Source: Limnohabitans sp. 63ED37-2 (GTDB taxonomy: Bacteria > Pseudomonadota > Gammaproteobacteria > Burkholderiales > Burkholderiaceae_C). From it: a DNA stretch of 64,000 bases. The stretch lies in NCBI RefSeq assembly GCF_001412535.1, contig NZ_CP011774.1, forward strand, positions 2,475,501 to 2,539,500, written 5' to 3'. The position numbers and the translations under genes were made by a program. Below are positions 17,910 to 26,636 of this stretch, one piece after another (position 1 is the stretch's first letter; each line of letters starts with the position of its first letter). The notes under the pieces are model-generated. The model did no database searches, was not told the origin of the DNA, and saw nothing but the letters and a program-made list of their open reading frames with translations.

Positions 17910-18088
17910 TCTTCTGTTAATCCCTATTTGCCCCCAATGCGCCTTTTAGCCTTGAATAATCGCGTTGTGTCCCCAAATGAATGACTGTTTGAGAAATGAC
18001 CAGGCAGTCATAAACGTACACGATGTGTTTTGACACCCCAGGTTGGGTCTGTATCCACAGCCCACCACAACGCTAAAAGGAGCCCACC

Positions 18089-18610
18089 ATGCGTTTGAGC
18101 ACCAAAAGCCGATTTGCCGTGACCGCCATGATCGATGTGGCGTTGCGAGAAGACCGTGGCCCCGTTTCCTTGGCGGCCATCAGCACACGCCACCAGATTT
18201 CACTCTCCTACTTGGAACAACTTTTCAGCAAACTTCGCCAACAGGGTCTGGTCGAGAGCACCCGCGGGCCGGGTGGCGGTTATTCGCTGTCACGCAATGC
18301 TGAAAAAATCACCATGGCCGACATCGTGGGCGCTGTTGATGCCCCCACCGATGAAGAGGCTGCAGCCGAAGGCGGCTGGATGAACAGCGAGCTGTGGTCC
18401 AGCTTGAATGAAAAAATGCTGACCCACCTGCAGTCCATCACCCTGCGCCAACTGGTGGCCGAGCAGCGCACCAAAGGTGTGACCGTTGAGCCTGCCCCCC
18501 AACCGGCGGTCAAGCGCGGTGTCTTTGCCAAGCCCAAAAGCCCCATCAAGATCACGGCACCCAATTCGGTGTTTGCTCTGGCTGGCAGCCTGATGCCCTC
18601 TCGCGGCTGA
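18089..18610 (+). CDS. Rrf2-family regulator, IscR-like but without Fe-S cysteines
   Basis: A 173-aa winged-helix regulator matching IscR along its length: MRLSTKSRFAVTAMIDVA, ISLSYLEQLFSKLR, and RGPGGGYSLSR in the wing. IscR binds a [2Fe-2S] cluster through three Cys near residues 92-104. This protein has no cysteine, and that stretch reads DAPTDEEAAAEGG. It also has an extra Pro/Lys-rich C-terminal tail. No iscSUA genes follow; a terminator and rnpB do. A strong SD (AAAGGAG) precedes the ATG. It probably works as a permanently apo-type regulator, but targets are unknown. Confidence 0.85.
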   Translation: MRLSTKSRFAVTAMIDVALREDRGPVSLAAISTRHQISLSYLEQLFSKLRQQGLVESTRGPGGGYSLSRNAEKITMADIVGAVDAPTDEEAAAEGGWMNSELWSSLNEKMLTHLQSITLRQLVAEQRTKGVTVEPAPQPAVKRGVFAKPKSPIKITAPNSVFALAGSLMPSRG

Positions 18611-18627
18611 ACGGTTTCAAGCCCCCA

Positions 18628-18655
18628 TAAAAAACCCGCTTCGGCGGGTTTTTTG
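18628..18655. terminator. Bidirectional terminator between the IscR-like gene and rnpB
   Basis: AAAAAACCCGC, a TTCG tetraloop and GCGGGTTTTTT form a strong hairpin with a T run on both strands. It ends the plus-strand regulator gene and lies just past the 3' end of the minus-strand RNase P RNA. Confidence 0.93.
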
Positions 18656-18676
18656 TGGGCTGCGCCTTGGGGAATA

Positions 18677-19032
18677 AGTGTGAAGCCCGCCGATAAGCCG
18701 GATTCTGTGCACAGCGGTTGCCCGCTGCGTGACCGCCATTACTCTGGGCCGGGGGTTGCCCACCCGGCTCGGTGCTACCTACCCGCCAACTCACCCCGCG
18801 GAACCACAGGGAGAAAGAATACGGCGAACCGCGCTCCTTCAGGAAGGCCTACTTGGTATTGCTGCGCGTAGAGATTGCCCGTTTCACCCGAACTCAATCG
18901 GCTCGTCTCTGTTGCTCTGATCCTCACCTCACGGTGGAGAGGTGTTACCTCCTACGCTGTCCTGTGCAGTCCGGACGTTCCTCCAGTGCCTCCTTTCGGA
19001 GATTGCACCAGCGACGGTCTGGCGTGCTTCAC
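18677..19032 (-). ncRNA. rnpB: RNase P RNA (class A)
   Basis: Catalytic RNA of RNase P, which matures tRNA 5' ends. On the minus strand the conserved 5' block GGAGGAACGTCCGGACT and the 3' block ATCCGGCTTATCGG are present. GTGAAGC (19032-19026) pairs with GCTTCAC (18686-18680) to form P1. The predicted length is about 356 nt. A GATAAT hexamer (19044-19039) sits at -10 relative to the predicted 5' end. Ends may be off by a few bases. Confidence 0.95.
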
Positions 19033-19038
19033 CGGGTG

Positions 19039-19044
19039 ATTATC
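19039..19044 (-). promoter_or_regulatory. -10 element of rnpB
   Basis: GATAAT on the minus strand ends 6 bp before the predicted RNase P RNA 5' end at 19032, the expected spacing for a -10 box. The corresponding -35 position (19062-19067) reads GAGCCA, a poor match. Confidence 0.5.
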
Positions 19045-19174
19045 GCCTGAGCGCAGGGCACTGGCTCCGAGGTGTTTTCTTTGGGCGCTTCATGCCATGT
19101 TTGTGCCATACAAGACACTCAAACCACGCCCCCACCCGCACAATACAAACCAACCGCCAACCCTTGGACACCGC

Positions 19175-20095
19175 ATGAAAGCCCACTCCATCCTCGACAC
19201 CATCGGCCACACGCCCCATGTGCGCATCCAGCGCCTGTTTGGCACGGGCGCCCATGTCTGGATCAAATCCGAACGCAGCAACCCGGGCGGCTCCATCAAG
19301 GACCGCATTGCGCTGGCCATGGCCGAAGCGGCGGAAAAATCGGGGGCTTTAAAGCCCGGCGGCACCATCGTCGAGCCCACTTCGGGCAACACCGGCATCG
19401 GTTTGGCCATGGTGGCCGCCGTCAAAGGCTACAAGTTGGTGCTGGTCATGCCCGACAGCATGAGCATCGAGCGCCGCCGCCTGATGCTGGCCTATGGCGC
19501 GAGCTTTGACCTGACGCCCCGCGCCGACGGCATGAAAGGCGCCATTGCCCGGGCCCAGGCCTTGGTGGCCAGCACCCCCGGCGCGTGGATGCCCCAGCAG
19601 TTTGAAAACCCCGCCAACATCGAGGTGCATATGCGCACCACCGCACAAGAAATCCTGGCCGACTTCCCCGAGGGCATCGACGCCCTGATCACGGGCGTGG
19701 GCACAGGCGGGCACCTGACGGGCACTGCCCGCGTGCTCAAGGCGCGGTTTCCACAGATGAAAGTGTTTGCGGTCGAGCCAGCAGCATCGCCTGTGATCTC
19801 GGGCGGTGCGCCCGCACCCCACCCCATTCAAGGCATTGGCGCGGGCTTCATCCCCAAAAACCTGGACACGGGTCTGCTCGACGGCGTGATTCAGGTCGAC
19901 GCCGAAGCCGCCCGCGAATACGCCCGCCGCTCGGCCCGCGAAGAAGGCATGCTGGTCGGCATCTCCTCGGGCGCCACCTTGGCCGCCATTGCGCAAAAAC
20001 TGCCCGAGCTGCCCGCCGGGGCCACGGTGCTGGGCTTCAATTACGACACGGGCGAGCGTTATTTGTCGGTCGAAGGCTTCTTGCCTCAAGGATAA
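19175..20095 (+). CDS. cysK: Cysteine synthase A (O-acetylserine sulfhydrylase)
   Basis: PLP enzyme making cysteine from O-acetylserine and sulfide. The 306-aa protein has the PLP lysine K42 in NPGGSIKDR, the TSGNTGIGLAM phosphate/substrate loop, GVGTGGHLTG, and the C-terminal GISSGA. I start at the ATG at 19175, where similarity begins (SILDTIGHTP). The frame extends to 19097 without similarity. A second cysteine synthase of the CysM type lies at 47354-48256. It is followed 42 bp later by the FAD protein. Confidence 0.93.
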   Translation: MKAHSILDTIGHTPHVRIQRLFGTGAHVWIKSERSNPGGSIKDRIALAMAEAAEKSGALKPGGTIVEPTSGNTGIGLAMVAAVKGYKLVLVMPDSMSIERRRLMLAYGASFDLTPRADGMKGAIARAQALVASTPGAWMPQQFENPANIEVHMRTTAQEILADFPEGIDALITGVGTGGHLTGTARVLKARFPQMKVFAVEPAASPVISGGAPAPHPIQGIGAGFIPKNLDTGLLDGVIQVDAEAAREYARRSAREEGMLVGISSGATLAAIAQKLPELPAGATVLGFNYDTGERYLSVEGFLPQG

Positions 20096-20137
20096 TCACC
20101 GCTTCTTGCTTGATAACCACAAGCCACAGAGGTTGCC

Positions 20138-21988
20138 ATGATCCGGATTTCAGAACTCAAACTCCCCTTGTCGGCCCTGCCGATTGAATCGCGCCGCGCG
20201 GCCGATGCACCGTCCGAAACCGACGAAGACCGGCTGCCCACGCCGCACCCCATCGAAGCTCTGCGCCAACTGGCGGCCCAGGCCCTGGGCATCAGCGCTG
20301 CCGACATCGCCACCCTTCACGTCTTCAAACGCAGCTTTGACGCCCGCAAGGCCGACTTGCTGGCGGTTTACATCGTTGACCTGTCGCTGCATGACGCACC
20401 CACCGAACACCGCTTGCTGCAGCAGTTTGAAAAGAACCCGCACATCCAGCCCACACCTGACATGACTTGGCACCCGCCTTGCCAAGCTCCGGCCAGTTTT
20501 GGTGCGCAAGAAGGCGAGCGCCCGGTGGTGGTGGGCTTTGGGCCTTGTGGCATGTTCGCGGCGCTGGCGTTGGCGCAAATGGGCTTCAAGCCCATCGTGC
20601 TGGAGCGCGGCAAGCCCGTGCGTGAACGCACCAAGGACACCTGGGGCCTTTGGCGCAAAAAGGTCCTCAACCCCGAGAGCAATGTGCAGTTTGGCGAAGG
20701 CGGTGCAGGCACCTTCAGTGACGGCAAGCTCTACAGCCAGATCAAAGACCCGCGCCATCTGGGCCGCAAGGTCATGGACGAATTCGTCAAGGCAGGAGCG
20801 CCCGCCGACATCCTGTACGCCGCGCACCCGCACATCGGCACCTTCAAGTTGGTCAAGGTGGTCGAGCACATCCGCGAACAAATCATCGCGCTGGGCGGCG
20901 AGATCCGATTTGAGCAGCGCGTGAGCGATGTGCTGCTCGCACCCACCGCAAGCGGCCAACAGCTCACCGGGCTGCTGGTGCAAGACTTGCGCACGGGCCA
21001 AAGCCAGGCCTTGCACACGCGCCACGCCGTCATAGCCCTGGGCCACAGTTCGCGCGACACCTTTGTCATGCTGCACCGCCGTGGCGTGGCCATGCAAGCC
21101 AAAGCGTTTTCGATTGGCGTGCGCATCGAGCACCCCCAAAGCGTGATCGACCAAGCCCGCTGGGGCCGCCACGCAGGCCACCCGCTGTTGGGTGCGGCCG
21201 ACTACAAACTCGTGCACCACGCGCAAAACGGCCGCGCGGTCTACAGCTTCTGCATGTGCCCCGGTGGCACTGTGGTGGCGGCCACCAGCGAGCCGGGCCG
21301 TGTGGTCACCAACGGCATGAGCCAGTACTCGCGCAACGAGCGAAATGCCAACGCAGGCATGGTGGTGGCCATCGACCCACCCGACTACCCACAGGACACC
21401 GCTTCCTGGCAAGCCGCTTTTGGCGAACAAGACGGCACGCATCTGGCGCAAGAGGCCGCAGCCCTGGCTGCGCAGCAGCCACCCCAAGCACACCCGCTGG
21501 CAGGCATCGTGCTGCAGCGCCAACTCGAAACACGCGCCTTTGAAGTGGGCGGTAGCAACTACGAAGCGCCCGGCCAGCTGGTGGGCGACTTTTTGGCCAA
21601 GCGCCCCTCCACCACCTGGGGCAGCGTGCTGCCGTCTTACAAACCCGGCGTGAAGCTGGTTGATCTGGCCGAGGTGTTGCCGGGCTACGCGATCGAAGCC
21701 ATGCGCGAAGCGCTGCCCGTGTTTGGCCGCAAGATCAAAGGCTATGACATGGCGGACGCGGTGATGACCGGGGTGGAAACACGCACCTCATCGCCCCTGC
21801 GCATTCCGCGTGGCGACGACCACCAAAGCACCAACACACAAGGCCTGTACCCGGCAGGCGAAGGCGCCAGTTACGCGGGCGGCATTTTGTCGGCGGGGGT
21901 GGACGGCATCAAGGTGGCTGAGTCTTTGGCCAGATCTTTGTGTTCATTCACACAAAATCCTTGTACTGAACACCAAAAGAATCTTTGA
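20138..21988 (+). CDS. FAD-dependent oxidoreductase, COG2509 family
   Basis: A 616-aa flavoprotein. An N-terminal ~110-residue domain (LHVFKRSFDARK, as in the YdhR/YhdE-like COG2509 proteins) precedes an FAD-binding Rossmann motif, VVVGFGPCG at residues 130-138. The family block FGEGGAGTFSDGKL and a C-terminal FAD site (YPAGEGASYAGGI) follow. The family is annotated as uncharacterised FAD-dependent dehydrogenase; no substrate is known. An AGAGG SD precedes the ATG. The DUF2132 gene follows 11 bp downstream and is probably co-transcribed. Confidence 0.85.
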   Translation: MIRISELKLPLSALPIESRRAADAPSETDEDRLPTPHPIEALRQLAAQALGISAADIATLHVFKRSFDARKADLLAVYIVDLSLHDAPTEHRLLQQFEKNPHIQPTPDMTWHPPCQAPASFGAQEGERPVVVGFGPCGMFAALALAQMGFKPIVLERGKPVRERTKDTWGLWRKKVLNPESNVQFGEGGAGTFSDGKLYSQIKDPRHLGRKVMDEFVKAGAPADILYAAHPHIGTFKLVKVVEHIREQIIALGGEIRFEQRVSDVLLAPTASGQQLTGLLVQDLRTGQSQALHTRHAVIALGHSSRDTFVMLHRRGVAMQAKAFSIGVRIEHPQSVIDQARWGRHAGHPLLGAADYKLVHHAQNGRAVYSFCMCPGGTVVAATSEPGRVVTNGMSQYSRNERNANAGMVVAIDPPDYPQDTASWQAAFGEQDGTHLAQEAAALAAQQPPQAHPLAGIVLQRQLETRAFEVGGSNYEAPGQLVGDFLAKRPSTTWGSVLPSYKPGVKLVDLAEVLPGYAIEAMREALPVFGRKIKGYDMADAVMTGVETRTSSPLRIPRGDDHQSTNTQGLYPAGEGASYAGGILSAGVDGIKVAESLARSLCSFTQNPCTEHQKNL

Positions 21989-21999
21989 GGCCAGATCTC

Positions 22000-22248
22000 A
22001 TGACTTCACTGCTGCCCCCTCAACCACGCAACCCGCTGCACGGCCTGACCTTAGAGACCATCGTCACCCGATTGGCCGACTTTTATGGCTGGGACGATCT
22101 GGGCCAACGCATTCCGATTCGCTGCTTCACACACGATCCCAGCGTGAGTTCCAGCCTCAAGTTTTTGCGCAAAACTCCCTGGGCGCGTGAGAAAGTGGAA
22201 AGCCTTTACCTGTTCATGCTGCGCGACCAAAAGCGTCAGGGCTTTTGA
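22000..22248 (+). CDS. VF530/DUF2132 family small protein
   Basis: An 82-aa protein with the family's core: NPLHGLTLE, a YGWDDLGQRI helix, IRCFTHDPS, and the well-conserved LKFLRKTPWAREKVE. The family is DNA-binding-like by structure, but its cellular role is not established. The ATG at 22000 is preferred to a TTG at 21985 that overlaps the preceding gene. It is followed by a convergent SET-domain gene. Confidence 0.83.
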   Translation: MTSLLPPQPRNPLHGLTLETIVTRLADFYGWDDLGQRIPIRCFTHDPSVSSSLKFLRKTPWAREKVESLYLFMLRDQKRQGF

Positions 22249-22290
22249 TAATTCCACGCTAGGGCTTTTGATCGGCCCGCACTCAGCGCC

Positions 22291-22728
22291 TCAAGTCGCC
22301 AACAGGGTGCCCCGGCATTTTTTGACCCCACAGCGGCAGGCATAACGCGCCTTCAAGGCCTCGCTCATGGGCTCGTCGCTCACCAGGCCGTAGTCAAACG
22401 TCAGCTCCTCGCCCTTGAACACGGGCCTGCGCGTCAAAATGAAGATGCGCCCCCGGTCCTCGTCGGGCACACAATTGGGGCGGCACGAGTGGTTGATCCA
22501 CTTGGAATCGTTGCCGCCATGCAGCGCATCGATCACCCGGCCATCGTCCAGATGAAAGTAAAACGTGTGGTCGGGGTTGGCCGCATCATGCGGGTGGCGA
22601 GCCAACGCCTCGGCCATGGTGATGACCTCGCCCACATATTCAATGACCCGCTCGCCCGCGGTCAGGTGGCGCGTGGCGAACACGCCTTTGCCGTGAACGC
22701 GAGAGGTCAATACTTCGATATCACTCAA
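22291..22728 (-). CDS. SET-domain protein (putative lysine methyltransferase)
   Basis: A 145-aa stand-alone SET domain. It has a HGKGVFA start, a GEVI turn, the NHSCRPNC active-site block, GEELTFDYG, and a post-SET cysteine cluster (CRCGVKKCRG) that would bind zinc with the Cys of NHSC. Bacterial SET proteins methylate lysines on proteins; the target here is unknown. The only early start in this frame is a TTG at 22728. It overlaps the last 8 bp of glmS, which suggests translational coupling. Confidence 0.82.
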   Translation of the reverse strand: MSDIEVLTSRVHGKGVFATRHLTAGERVIEYVGEVITMAEALARHPHDAANPDHTFYFHLDDGRVIDALHGGNDSKWINHSCRPNCVPDEDRGRIFILTRRPVFKGEELTFDYGLVSDEPMSEALKARYACRCGVKKCRGTLLAT

Positions 22729-24580
22729 CCGTCACGCTCTTGGCCAAATTACGCGGCTTGTCCACGTCCGTCCCGCGTGCGCACGCTGTGTGGTAACTCA
22801 ACAGCTGTAAGGGCACCACATGCAAGATGGGTGACAACACACCATAGTGTTCGGGCATGCGAATGACGTTCACGCCTTCACTGCTCTCGATCTTGGTGTC
22901 GCCGTCGGCCAGCACATACAGCACGCCACCGCGGGCTCGCACCTCTTGCATATTGCTTTTGAGCTTTTCCAGCAGCTGGTCGTTGGGCGCCACCGTCACC
23001 ACCGGCATGGCGCTGGTGACCAAGGCCAAGGGGCCGTGTTTGAGCTCGCCTGCGGCATAGGCTTCGGCGTGGATGTAGGTGATTTCTTTGAGCTTGAGTG
23101 CCCCTTCCAGCGCGATGGGGTAGTGCGTGCCGCGGCCCAAGAACAGGGCGTTTTCTTTGCTGGCGAATTCTTCGGCCCACGCGATGATTTGTGGCTCCAG
23201 CGCCAGCACGGCTTGCAGCGCGGCGGGCAGGTGGCGCATGGCTTTGATGTGCTCGGCTTCCTCTACCCCTGACAAGCGACCTTTGGTCTGCGCCAGCGCC
23301 AGCGTCAGCAAAAACAAACCCGCCAGCTGAGTGGTGAAGGCCTTGGTCGACGCCACACCGATCTCAGCCCCGGCGCGGGTCACATAGGCGTGTTTGCACT
23401 CGCGCACCATGGCGCTGGTGGACACATTGCAAATGGTGAGCGTGTGCATCATGCCCAGGCTTTGCGCGTGGCGCAGCGCGGCCAGGGTGTCGGCGGTCTC
23501 GCCGCTTTGGGTGATGGTGACGATCAGCGTGTTGGGGTTGGGCACCGATTCGCGGTAGCGGTATTCGCTGGCGATCTCGACTTGACACGGCACTTTGGCG
23601 ATCGCCTCGATCCAATACTTGGCCACGCAGCCGCTGTAGTAGCTGGTGCCGCAGGCCAGGATCAACACGTTGTCGATGGCTTTGAATGTGGAATAGGCGC
23701 CGTCGCCAAACAGTTCGGGCGTGATGCCTTCCACGCCTTCGAGCGTGTCGGCAATCGCACGCGGCTGCTCGAAGATTTCTTTTTGCATGTAGTGGCGGTA
23801 GGGGCCCAACTCAGCAGCACCGCTGTGGGCGTGCACGGTCTTCACCACGCGTGTCACGGCCTTGTGGTCGCGGTCCACCACCCAGTATTTGCCCAGCTGA
23901 ATGTCCACCACATCGCCCTCTTCCAGGTACACGATTTGGTCGGTCACACCCGCCAATGCCATTGCGTCGCTGGCCAAGAAGGTTTCGCCTTGGCCCACAC
24001 CCAAGATGAGCGGCGAACCGGCACGAGCACCGATCACGCGTTGCGGCTCGTCTTTGTGGAACACGGCAATCGCGTAGGCGCCATGCAGTTGGCGGATGGC
24101 GGTTTTGACGGCTTCAAAAATATCGCCGTTGTACACGCTGTCCACCAGGTGCGAGATGACCTCGGTGTCGGTCTGGCTCAAAAACACATAGCCCTTGGCT
24201 TGGAGGGCGGCCCGGAGTTCTTCGTGGTTTTCGATGATGCCGTTGTGAACCAGGGCCACACGGCCTGGTTTTCCGTCGGCTGCGCCCGTGCCGTGGCTGA
24301 AGTGGGGGTGTGCGTTGTGCACCGCAGGCGCACCGTGTGTGGCCCAGCGGGTGTGGGCGATGCCGGTGCCGCCTTCGATGTGGTCGGCGCTCACCTGGTC
24401 CATCAACTCGGCCACGCGCGATGTGCTGCGGGCACGTTGCAAGCCGCCCGTGCCACCCAAACTGGCCGCATGCACGGCCACGCCACAAGAGTCATAACCC
24501 CGGTATTCGAGCCGCTGCAGGCCTTGCACCAAGATGGGAACGATGTTGCGGGAAGAAACGGCGCCGACGATGCCACACAT
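22721..24580 (-). CDS. glmS: Glutamine:fructose-6-phosphate aminotransferase GlmS
   Basis: Makes glucosamine-6-phosphate, the entry to UDP-GlcNAc, peptidoglycan and LPS. The 619-aa protein starts MCGIVGA with nucleophile Cys2. The N-terminal glutaminase half includes EYRGYDSCG and HTRWATHG; it is followed by two SIS sugar-binding domains (SCGTSYYSG-like ACGTSYYSG, SQSGETADT) and ends KSVTVE. No glmS ribozyme-like leader is evident; only about 137 bp separate it from the divergent Lrp-type gene. glmU lies beyond that gene on the same strand. Confidence 0.96.
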   Translation of the reverse strand: MCGIVGAVSSRNIVPILVQGLQRLEYRGYDSCGVAVHAASLGGTGGLQRARSTSRVAELMDQVSADHIEGGTGIAHTRWATHGAPAVHNAHPHFSHGTGAADGKPGRVALVHNGIIENHEELRAALQAKGYVFLSQTDTEVISHLVDSVYNGDIFEAVKTAIRQLHGAYAIAVFHKDEPQRVIGARAGSPLILGVGQGETFLASDAMALAGVTDQIVYLEEGDVVDIQLGKYWVVDRDHKAVTRVVKTVHAHSGAAELGPYRHYMQKEIFEQPRAIADTLEGVEGITPELFGDGAYSTFKAIDNVLILACGTSYYSGCVAKYWIEAIAKVPCQVEIASEYRYRESVPNPNTLIVTITQSGETADTLAALRHAQSLGMMHTLTICNVSTSAMVRECKHAYVTRAGAEIGVASTKAFTTQLAGLFLLTLALAQTKGRLSGVEEAEHIKAMRHLPAALQAVLALEPQIIAWAEEFASKENALFLGRGTHYPIALEGALKLKEITYIHAEAYAAGELKHGPLALVTSAMPVVTVAPNDQLLEKLKSNMQEVRARGGVLYVLADGDTKIESSEGVNVIRMPEHYGVLSPILHVVPLQLLSYHTACARGTDVDKPRNLAKSVTVE

Positions 24581-24680
24581 GAGGATGCTCCTAAACAGGG
24601 GGATGGTGGCTATCTTAGGATCAAGCTCGAAAAATATCCGATCATTTAATCAGCTTAAACGATGCTTTATTTCACAAATC

Positions 24681-24710
24681 TTGAATAATGAATTTTTATT
24701 TCATTAAAAT
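24681..24710 (+). promoter_or_regulatory. Promoter of the Lrp-type gene
   Basis: TTGAAT (24681-24686), an 18-bp AT-rich spacer and TAAAAT (24705-24710). The expected start point, about 7 bp beyond the -10, falls on the ATG at 24718, which would make the transcript leaderless. The surrounding 24600-24717 region is strikingly AT-rich compared with the window. Confidence 0.5.
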
Positions 24711-24717
24711 CAAAAAT

Positions 24718-25215
24718 ATGGAACCCATCGAACTTGACACCATCGACCTGCAACTGCTCGACAGCCTGCAACGCGACGCCAGCCTGAGCAATGTGGCGCT
24801 GGCCGAAAAGGTCAATGTCTCGCCCCCCACTTGCCTGCGCCGGGTGAAGCGTCTGGTGGATGGCGGCTGGATCGAGCGGCAAGTGGCCGTGCTCAGCACC
24901 GACCGTCTCGCCGCCACGCTGGGCCACGGCCTGACGGCCTTGGTCGAAGTGTCTTTGGACAAACAAGGCAGCGAGCACATGGACGCCTTCGAAGCCCGCG
25001 CCGTGGCGCACGACGCGGTGCAGCAGTGCTGGCGCGTATCACCCGGGCCGGACTTCATGCTGGTGGTGCAGGCCCGCGACATGCCGCACTACCTGGCCAT
25101 CAGCCAGGCGCTGTTCACGCAAGACACGAACGTGCGCAATGTGAAAGCGTTTTTTGCCACCAAACGGGCCAAGTTCACCACCACTTGGCCTGTCTTGAAT
25201 TTGCCCACTGCTTAA
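24718..25215 (+). CDS. Lrp/AsnC-family transcriptional regulator
   Basis: A 165-aa regulator with an N-terminal helix-turn-helix (ELDTIDLQLLDSLQ, VALAEKVNVSPPTCLRRVKRL) and a C-terminal RAM/AsnC ligand domain (CWRVSPGPDFMLVV). I start at the ATG at 24718 because MEPIELDTIDL is the family-like beginning. An ATG at 24688 lies inside the promoter spacer. It is divergent from glmS and convergent with glmU, 15 bp from the glmU stop. The ligand and targets cannot be read from sequence; autoregulation or glmS control is possible. Confidence 0.85.
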   Translation: MEPIELDTIDLQLLDSLQRDASLSNVALAEKVNVSPPTCLRRVKRLVDGGWIERQVAVLSTDRLAATLGHGLTALVEVSLDKQGSEHMDAFEARAVAHDAVQQCWRVSPGPDFMLVVQARDMPHYLAISQALFTQDTNVRNVKAFFATKRAKFTTTWPVLNLPTA

Positions 25216-25229
25216 CGTCCAACTCTGGC

Positions 25230-26636
25230 TCAGCCCTTTGGCTTTTTCGCTGGGCGTGCCCAGTTAGCAATGCTGATTTGCTTGCCCCGCGCAACGCTCA
25301 AGCTGCCGGGTTCGGTGCTTTTGGTGATGGTCGAGCCGCCGCCCACGGTGCCACCCGCGCCAATGGTCACCGGGGCCACCAGCACGCAGTTGCTGCCGAT
25401 GTGCACATCGGCCTCGATCACGGTGCGGTGTTTGTTGGCGCCGTCGTAGTTGGCGGTGATGCTGCCCGCGCCGTAGTTCACCCGCTCGCCCACCGTCGCA
25501 TCGCCCAAATAGGCCAGGTGGTTGGCTTTGGCGCCTTGGGCCAGGGTGGAGTTTTTGACTTCCACAAAGTTGCCGATGTGCACTTCGGCGCCCAGTTGCG
25601 CACCGGGGCGCAGGCGGGCAAAGGGGCCAATCAGTGCGCCCTCGCCCACCGACACGCCGAGTTTTTCGCCATCGATGTGGGTAAAGGGGTGGATCACCGC
25701 GCCTGCCGCGATGGTGCAGTTGGCGATGACGCAGTTGGCGCCAATCTTCACGCCTTCGCCCAAGGACACACGGCCTTCAAAAACGCAGTTCACATCGATC
25801 TCGACATCTTGTACGCAGACCAGTTGGCCCCGCAGGTCAAAACGGGCGGGGTCTTTCAGGCGCACGCCTTGTTCCATGAGTTGGTGGGCTTGGCGCAGTT
25901 GGTGGGCGCGTTCGAGCTCGGCCAGTTGCACAGGGCTGTTCACGCCCGCCACCTGCACCGGGTCGTTGATCTTATGCGCCACCACCGGCACACCGTCGGC
26001 CACGGCGAGCTTGACCACGTCGGTCAGGTAGTACTCGCCTTGCACGTTCTGGTTGTCGATGCGGCCCAGCCAGCTTTTGAGCAGCCGGGCGGGCACGGCC
26101 ATGATGCCGCTGTACACCTCTTGGATTTGGCGCTGGGCTTCGGTGGCGTCTTTGTGTTCGACGATGGCTTGCACCGCTTCACCCTGCCGAACAATGCGGC
26201 CGTAGCCCGTGGGGTCGGCCATGTCGATGGTGAGCAGCGCCAGCTGCTGGCCGTCGCATTGGGCGATCAGGGCTTGCAAGGTGTCGGCTTGGGTCAAGGG
26301 CACATCGCCCGACAACACCACCACCACGCCTTCGTCGGCCAATGCGGGCACGGCCTGCTGCACGGCGTGACCTGTGCCCAGCTGGGGCTCTTGGCGCACA
26401 CACTGCACCGCCAGCGCTTGGCTCGGGGCCAGTACCACCGGCTCCACCTGGTCGGCACCGTGCCCTGTGATGACCACGGCCGAGCGGGCGTTCAATTGGG
26501 CCGCCGTGCCCAGCACATGCTGCACCAGCGGCACACCCGCCAGGCGCTGCAGGACTTTGGGCAGGCGGCTTTTCATGCGGGTGCCTTTGCCGGCGGCCAT
26601 GATGACAACGTCGATGGGGAAGATGGGGGCGGTCAT
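25230..26636 (-). CDS. glmU: Bifunctional GlmU: GlcN-1-P acetyltransferase / GlcNAc-1-P uridyltransferase
   Basis: Makes UDP-GlcNAc in the cytoplasm. The N-terminal pyrophosphorylase has the signature LAAGKGTRMKS-like MAAGKGTRMKS and SGDVPL. The C-terminal left-handed beta-helix carries hexapeptide repeats and the acetyltransferase block with HLAYLGDATVGE and NYGAGSITANYDG. The 468-aa form from the ATG at 26636 is normal for the family; the frame extends nine codons upstream. glmS lies about 650 bp further along the same strand. Confidence 0.95.
   Translation of the reverse strand: MTAPIFPIDVVIMAAGKGTRMKSRLPKVLQRLAGVPLVQHVLGTAAQLNARSAVVITGHGADQVEPVVLAPSQALAVQCVRQEPQLGTGHAVQQAVPALADEGVVVVLSGDVPLTQADTLQALIAQCDGQQLALLTIDMADPTGYGRIVRQGEAVQAIVEHKDATEAQRQIQEVYSGIMAVPARLLKSWLGRIDNQNVQGEYYLTDVVKLAVADGVPVVAHKINDPVQVAGVNSPVQLAELERAHQLRQAHQLMEQGVRLKDPARFDLRGQLVCVQDVEIDVNCVFEGRVSLGEGVKIGANCVIANCTIAAGAVIHPFTHIDGEKLGVSVGEGALIGPFARLRPGAQLGAEVHIGNFVEVKNSTLAQGAKANHLAYLGDATVGERVNYGAGSITANYDGANKHRTVIEADVHIGSNCVLVAPVTIGAGGTVGGGSTITKSTEPGSLSVARGKQISIANWARPAKKPKG

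Noticed and set aside
17982..18010. IscR type 1 binding site
   Set aside because: Half-sites are 17 bp apart, much wider than the known motif; kept only as a low-interest observation.
22721..24717. glmS ribozyme or riboswitch in the leader
   Set aside because: The region upstream of glmS is only about 137 bp and AT-rich, with no conserved ribozyme core visible.
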